The translations under genes and the position numbers were made by a program. The notes under the pieces are model-generated. The model was not told the origin of the DNA. It saw only the letters and a list, made by a program, of their open reading frames with translations, and ran no database searches. Positions 58,739-64,000 of a stretch of 64,000 nucleotides of DNA are shown in pieces. The stretch lies in NCBI RefSeq assembly GCF_030272615.1, contig NC_081408.1, positions 767,783,330-767,847,329 on the forward strand, written 5' to 3'. This DNA comes from Cryptomeria japonica (lineage: Eukaryota > Streptophyta > Pinopsida > Cupressales > Cupressaceae). The first letter of the stretch is position 1. Every line of letters begins with the position of its first letter.

Positions 58739-58758
58739 GAGTCCCACCCGGCGTGCCA
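58739..58758 (-). other. Primer binding site of the Tat element
   Basis: In element sense TGGCACGCCGGGTGGGACTC starts three bases after the 5' LTR. Its reverse complement has the form of a tRNA 3' end (T-loop GAGTC, T-stem CCCAC, then an acceptor strand and CCA). The tRNA species is not one I can name. Confidence 0.85.
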
Positions 58759-58761
58759 AAA

Positions 58762-59537
58762 TGTATATGGTGAAAATGGATAACAATAATAACGATATTG
58801 AAAGGCTAAATGAATCCAACGACAAAACCCTAGCCTAACAACAACAAAGATCCACCATAACATATGAAGATTACCTAAGACAATGCAAATCAAATGAAAT
58901 CACAAAGATAATACCATCACATGTCCAATAGGGTTTTGATCTCCATTCTTCCTATCTCCATTGATCTTGCTTGATATATTTCCTCTCAGATTTTATGTGC
59001 ACAAGAGCTCAACAAAAAACAAAATGTGGTTGCAAGTAGGATCGTAGTGTAGTCAAGTGCATAAATTGATTAGGATGATTGATTAGGGTTTGATAATGAA
59101 GGAAGCATCTCCTTATATAGAAGACACAATATGAAATGGAGGGATAAGATTGAGAGGTGTAAAAGGAGGTCGGCTAGGATTAGAGGGTAGGTAGAAGAAA
59201 TAATAAAATAATGAAAGGGGTAGGTAGTGTATGAATTAAGAGATGAATGACATGTGTCATAAGTAGAAAAAGCTAATGAATTAATTAAATAAATAAAGAT
59301 TTATTTAATTAATAGAGGAAGTGGGATAATTAAATAAATAAAATATTTATTTAATTTAGGAAAAAGGATAATTTAAATAAATAAATGTATTTATTTAAAT
59401 GAGAAATAAGGCTAGAAGAGGATAAATGAATTAATTAAATAAATAAATATTTATTTAATTAATAGAAGAATTAAGCTTAGACAATTAAATAAATAAAATA
59501 TTTATTTAATTAGACTGGACAATTTTGGGTGTCTACA
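58762..59537 (-). repeat. 5' LTR of the Tat element
   Basis: 776 bp, partner of 43139-43914. TATA box CTATATAAGG (minus) near 59112-59120. Five AT-rich inverted repeats lie in U3 at 59281-59312, 59328-59356, 59372-59399, 59431-59462 and 59483-59511. Confidence 0.95.
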
Positions 59538-59542
59538 AGTCC
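59538..59542. other. Right target-site duplication (AGTCC) of the Tat element
   Basis: Matches 43134-43138. Confidence 0.95.
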
Positions 59543-60373
59543 TACATACAATATTCTAGTGAGAATAAGTTGTAGAATTAAAGCTTCCCAAGGTTTAAAC
59601 ACTAAAGATATGGAGCCTCAATTGGATAACTTATTACAGGTGAATGTTGGTGTTTCTTCTAATCCAAGAAACAACATCTCTTGTCCCCATTCTCCTCATA
59701 CTTCTCATGATGTGGATGAATCATTAAATAGGGTTACTGTTGACCAATTGGATAAGATTGACAATTATTTGAAAATATTTAACAATGGATGGGTCAACGA
59801 TACTCAAATAGTGAGGCAATCCCCTTGTTTGAAGAGTTAAAAATAATGATGCAAAATGATAAGATAGGTGTGGATAAGGTATGATGCCCTATTGATTGTT
59901 GGGAATAAGGCTCCACTAATGTATATTTATTGTGTGGACTTTCTCATATTGTTGATACTAATATTATGCCAATCAAAAGTTGTGTCGAAGTCCTTGGTTA
60001 CTCTCAACCCACTATCCAAGTTAACCATTCCATTCTTATTCCTACATCCTTGCATAGTGTTCCTACATTTACATCTTATATCATGACTACTACCACACAA
60101 AATATTAATCCTACACATGTTAGTCATGGAGGAAATCCTATTAATAAATATTCTTACATACCTCCTTTTGTGAGTCTTCCATTTCTTTCAGAACCATATC
60201 ACATACCAACATACCATAATGTTCCTCCTAGTTATTCTCAACCTCCACCTACATACAACAATGCTACTTGTCCATCACAATCCAATTATCCAATTTTAAT
60301 CCATCCATTGAAGAAACCACAAATAACTTTGCCCAAACTATTAAATCCTTATAACATCAATTGGTTTTCATAA
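59543..60373 (+). pseudogene. Unrecognised proline-rich protein relic, probably retroelement
   Basis: Two + strand frames, 59529-59840 (its first bases lie in the LTR end) and 59930-60373, can be joined by a frame change. The first ends KIDNYLKIFNNGWVND. The second has YLLCGLSHIVDT and a proline-rich, low-complexity tail (YSYIPPFVSLPFLSEPYHIP, VPPSYSQPPPTYNN). I do not recognise the family. A gag-like N-terminal part of a retroelement is a guess from composition. The Tat element inserted just at its left side. Confidence 0.35.
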
Positions 60374-60379
60374 CTCTAT

Positions 60380-60598
60380 CCAAGTTCAATGTTCCCACAT
60401 TTGATGTAGCAAGCTTCCAACCCAAAAATGCTCTGCTCAACCTGAAATACTGGTTAAGTGGCTACCAATTGACGTCCACTTACAAATACCAAGATCCATG
60501 ATTACCAGATAAGAATCTTAAAAATAGTTTCCATCAATGACAACCCTAAACCATTAATCAAGCATCGATAACCACTGAATGAGTGTCAATTGCCAACA
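60380..60598 (-). repeat. Partial 3' LTR of a copia-like element
   Basis: In minus sense TGTTGGCAATTGACACTC follows a purine tract. About 220 bases of LTR-like sequence continue before it meets the unrelated relic. The far end is lost or hidden. Confidence 0.55.
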
Positions 60599-60613
60599 AA
60601 CTCCCCCTTTGGC
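60599..60613 (-). other. Polypurine tract of a copia-like element
   Basis: In minus sense GCCAAAGGGGGAGTT directly precedes TGTTGG. This is the typical form in copia elements of the SIRE/Maximus sort. Confidence 0.7.
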
Positions 60614-61343
60614 ATTGATGGCAACACTTGTGAAAAATGACTAAGTGTGGAAACCTGTACACTAGATCCAAATTGCTAAGGCTTCCCCTTAGATAGAGAA
60701 TTTTAAAACCTATATCAGGTTTTGTACATTACAGTCTTCTACTATACATTTTTCACCTTTACTCTCCCCCTTTGACCACAATACCAAAGATGGGGTGTTG
60801 CCCAAAAATTATATACATAGATATCTACTAGAGACTTTACATGAATTTGAAGATATCAGCAAAAATGGTCTTCAAAATTCCTAGGTGAGTGTCTCACCCA
60901 CTCTTCAAGTTATCCAAGACTGTAAGGATGCAGTGAAAACATATGCATGAATCTCCACATCCTTCAGTTAATATGGAACAGGTTGTCCCATAGCCTTCAT
61001 GCAATCAACCTTATTGCTTAACATGGTGTCCAACTGGGGGGCAATCAAATTCCGGAGTTCACCAACTCTCCTCAAAATTCTATCCTTATCCACATTAAGG
61101 CTCGAGATATGATCATTGAGAGCCATTATTTTCCCTTCTATACTACTAGTTAGGGATACATTAGAATCAAACTATTGTGAAATATCAACAAGTTTACCTT
61201 GATAAATACTGGTCTATTTGTCTATATCTACTATAAACTTTGGCAAAATTAGACAAGACATATATTTTACCACCTTCTACCAATGTATCTAAAATAGTCT
61301 ACAAACCTTTATTCAATCTGACCTAGTCATCTTCTATCATTTT
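60614..61343. other. Non-coding 3' region of the copia-like remnant
   Basis: No domain is found. A second purine run in minus sense (CAAAGGGGGAGAG) lies near 60765, as if the tract region were duplicated. Confidence 0.4.
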
Positions 61344-62544
61344 TTAGAATGTTTGCATTCTTACTTCCTTGAATCTATCCAATACTTGCTTAGCAGTAGA
61401 CTTCTCCATACAATCAAAATTGATATTTATATTGTTAATCAATTGTAATAATTTACTGAAGGGGCTATAATTGGGATCTAGTTGCACACCTGGAACCACC
61501 TTCTGCAACACATCAACAAAAAGTAGAATAATCTTTTTGGCTTCAGATTCTAATATGACCAAATCCTGATTGGCCTGGGCTTGTACAGCTGTTGCAAGAA
61601 TCAACTTTTCAGCAAGAAACATTTGTCCAAGATCTAGAAGATCATCAAGATTGATAGAGATTTGGGTTAGGGTCCTTGTGACTAGAAGAGTGTCAATTGC
61701 CAGATCAACAACTCCCTTTCCTTTTATATACCTCTGCATCTTGTACCTCTGACTTCTCAGACTCCTTCACCTCAGCATCATCCCCTTTAACCTATGCACT
61801 GGTGTTGCCACTTGGTGTAGTGTCATCCTTTTGAATTTTGGGAATATCTCCAATATTATCTACCACCAGTGGATTTGTATTGATCTCAGCATCAAGTGAT
61901 ATATTTCCTTGGTCTTTTGGATGCTCCTCAATTCGATTTTCATCCTTTAGATCATCAAAGACACCTTCCTTCACTTCTAGATGGGAAGTTTGAATTGCAT
62001 CATTGTACAAAGGATTGTTCTTCATGATTCTTCTCCAGATGTCCCCAGTCTCCTTCCTCACCTCTTTAACCCTTCCAATAATCAACCTATTCACCCTATT
62101 TCTGCTTCTGAATTCCTTCTTATTAGCAACCGGCTTGTCATAGGACCATTGAACCTTTCCTTGAACATCGAGGATTTCATTCATGAAATATAAATCCAAA
62201 CAGATAATAAGGGTGCCAAACTTAAAGGTGTCCTTCTTGTCTTGCTTAATTTTCTTCAAATTTCTCAGTAACTCATTCAAGAGAACCATACATAATTCAT
62301 ACCTCTTATCTTCCTTCAACATCTAATAGGCATAGTATATTATTGTACTAGAGACAAAGTTTTGTCTTCTTGACTGGTATACTTTATATCCAACCACCAT
62401 TGATACAAACTTGATGTCATGCTCCACAATGTCATTGATTGTCATAGCTCTGTTGTCAAATTGAGAAATAGTGGTGGTAATCACTATGTTGTTTGATATT
62501 TTCCTTAAACTAGGGACTTCACCGGATGCGCTTAGACAAGTCAT
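61344..62544 (-). pseudogene. Unrecognised charged helical protein relic
   Basis: Minus-strand frames join into a protein of about 350-400 residues, broken by stops at about 62323 and 61790 and by frame changes. Segments include ISQFDNRAMTINDIVEHDIK, FKFGTLIICLDLYFMNEI with KVQWSYDKPVA, a charged middle rich in Lys/Glu, then DLVILESEAKKIILLFVDVL. Predicted mainly helical. I do not recognise a family. It lies between a zinc-knuckle gag and the 3' LTR of the same minus-strand remnant, where RT and integrase would be expected, so it may be an extra ORF of a defective element. Confidence 0.45.
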
Positions 62545-63349
62545 GGCCTAGATTGCTTGCTTAGTGATCTTTTAAGTCTTATCCAACCACATAAATTCAT
62601 CATGAATTCTACTGAGTACAAACCGGATCCATTATTTCTTATCAAATGTTGGAAAGTTTACAAACTGAGAAAAACTCTTGACCTGCAAATGTTGATATTC
62701 TGGCTTGAGATTCCCCAAGTTGTCCGCCAGATGATTATTGTTTAAGGTCAACATGTTAGCACTGTCGAGTTCATGAAGATCATAGTAGATATGTTCCCTG
62801 ATGTCCTCATTATGAAGAAAGTCATAGGGTACAGAGGAAAATCCTCCTTCTTGATCATCCTTGACTGATTTGAAAGGATCTTTCTTGAAAACGAGTCAAG
62901 CCCTATCCTTGATTTCCACAACCAGTGGGGTAGAAATTCTAGATACTAATGCCATTGAGAACTTAGGGTTTTCAAAAACTAATAGCTTGAAATGGATAAA
63001 TATCTCAATTTGCAATTGGAGATAGATATTCACTTTAGGATCATTGTAATTGCTACCAAATTACTTTCCTTTCCTTTTCTAAACTTTTTCTTGATCGCAT
63101 TGTGAGAAATAAAGATTTGAAATACCTTTTTAACCTTCAAAAACCTAATTCTACATTGTAATAAATGTTACAATCGGTTACCTTGTTTTTCATGAAGTCG
63201 CTTACCAGAGCATAAAATCTTCACTAAATATTCTAGATAACATCTACATATATGATTTAAGCCTTCTACAACCTTTCGAAATCGATTGCAGATCTCCGAA
63301 TAGGGGTTCTTAGAATCTGCATGAAGAGTTCCCCCTAAGGCAAAAATCC
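62545..63349. other. Unassigned stretch inside the minus-strand remnant
   Basis: No domain recognised. It lies between the zinc-knuckle gag and the helical relic. Confidence 0.4.
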
Positions 63350-64000
63350 CTAGTTACTAGATGAAGATTCTACATCGGATTTGGGTGCAAATCCATTGTC
63401 TATCTTGGATTCATCTTTTCTAACCCACATCTTCTCATGCTTGTCTTTGATCTCCTCTACCTTTGCCTTGCCTTTCTCATATGATTTGTTCTTGTCTACC
63501 AGAGCACTCTTATTTGCATTTTTGCTTTTGCAGTATTTTGCAATGTGACCGATTTTATTGCATGTACGACAAACAACATTTTGCATATGTCTAAAGTTCA
63601 TATGATTTGGTCTCACCCTGCATTGGTTAGAGATATGTCCAAACATCCCACAAACATAGAATCTCTTGTTTTGAGAATTAATCATTACAACTCTGCACAT
63701 GTTTGACTTGTGACCAAAATTATTGCATATGAAACACTAATCAGTAAAGGTAGGACCATTGTTCATATTATAAATTTCATTATTCACCCTACTTCTACAT
63801 TGATTCACCATATAACCAAATTTATTGCAATTAAAACATCTACCATTGAATTTATGAGCATTAGGATGTCTTACCAGAGGATTCTTGTTCTTAGGATTTG
63901 TATTGATTTGTCAAGATCTGGAGGATTCTACTTTCTTATATCCAAATCCTCGCATGTCCTTTCCATGTCTCTAACTTTGCAGCATCCAATTAAGCCTTGC
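63350..64000 (-). pseudogene. gag: Gag fragment with four zinc knuckles, runs off the window
   Basis: In minus sense four CX2CX4HX4C-type knuckles follow one another: CFNCNKFGYMVNQC (His replaced by Tyr, near 63810), CFICNNFGHKSNMC (near 63715), FYVCGMFGHISNQC (first Cys replaced by Phe, near 63640), and CRTCNKIGHIAKYC (near 63550). A Lys/Glu-rich tail to 63350 ends with DVESSSSN and a stop. Serial knuckles are typical of one class of plant copia gag that binds the element RNA. Upstream sequence with stops continues past 64000. Two knuckles have lost a ligand, so it is a pseudogene. Confidence 0.75.

Larger units (their letters stand above)
43139..59537 (-). mobile_element. Complete 16.4-kb Ty3/gypsy Tat retrotransposon with an antisense PMD gene
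   Basis: Two 776-bp LTRs with about 14 differences (about 1.8 percent) enclose a minus-strand leader, gag, protease, RT, two RNase H domains and integrase. A 5-kb region follows and carries a plus-strand plant mobile domain gene. The primer site, polypurine tract, TG...CA ends and 5-bp target duplication are all identified. The second RNase H places it in the Tat group, whose members are known to be unusually long and sometimes to carry extra ORFs. The coding regions contain about fifteen stops and the RT active site is altered, so it cannot move on its own now. Low LTR divergence says insertion was fairly recent. Confidence 0.95.

Overview
The window is plant nuclear DNA made almost entirely of transposable elements. 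I found no intact host gene. Very long, AT-rich, repeat-filled spacing and stacked retroelements of different ages suggest a large-genome seed plant, perhaps a gymnosperm. That last step is inference and the sequence alone cannot settle it.

Layout. 1-5.98 kb: unassigned DNA with local tandem duplications, including a 504-bp pair at 2827-3834. 6.0-13.4 kb: a 5'-truncated Ty3/gypsy element of the Tat type (+ strand; RT, RNase H, second RNase H, integrase) with polypurine tract and 3' LTR. 13.9-16.65 kb: a decayed L1-type LINE. 16.7-26.0 kb: AT-rich DNA holding a calmodulin-like EF-hand relic (23.2 kb) and a 21-bp degenerate array (25.53-25.78 kb). 26.0-31.34 kb: a complete LTR element (- strand) that carries only gag and protease. 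33.1 kb: a second EF-hand relic. 33.649-39.568 kb: a complete Ty1/copia element (+ strand, Tnt1/Tork-like) with target-site duplication ATCAA and a nearly intact polyprotein. 39.9-40.64 kb: a roughly 165-bp tandem repeat. 43.139-59.537 kb: a complete 16.4-kb Tat element (- strand) with 776-bp LTRs and target-site duplication AGTCC. 59.5-64 kb: remnants of further retroelements, including a multi-zinc-knuckle gag on the - strand.

The most unusual object is the 16.4-kb Tat element. Between its pol gene and 3' LTR it carries, in antisense, a spliced plant mobile domain (PMD) gene with its own TATA-like box, a short first exon, a 900-bp intron and a long second exon. That intron holds a 19-bp-period array of the motif GCGCGTCTGTG, then a 10-copy minisatellite. 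The same motif recurs every 19-21 bp in two patches of the gag-pol leader, in the opposite genomic orientation. Each of the two convergent transcription units therefore carries the motif in its own sense strand, ahead of its main coding region. Both gag-pol and the PMD gene are broken by many nonsense codons, mostly of the kind expected from cytosine deamination at CG and CHG sites.
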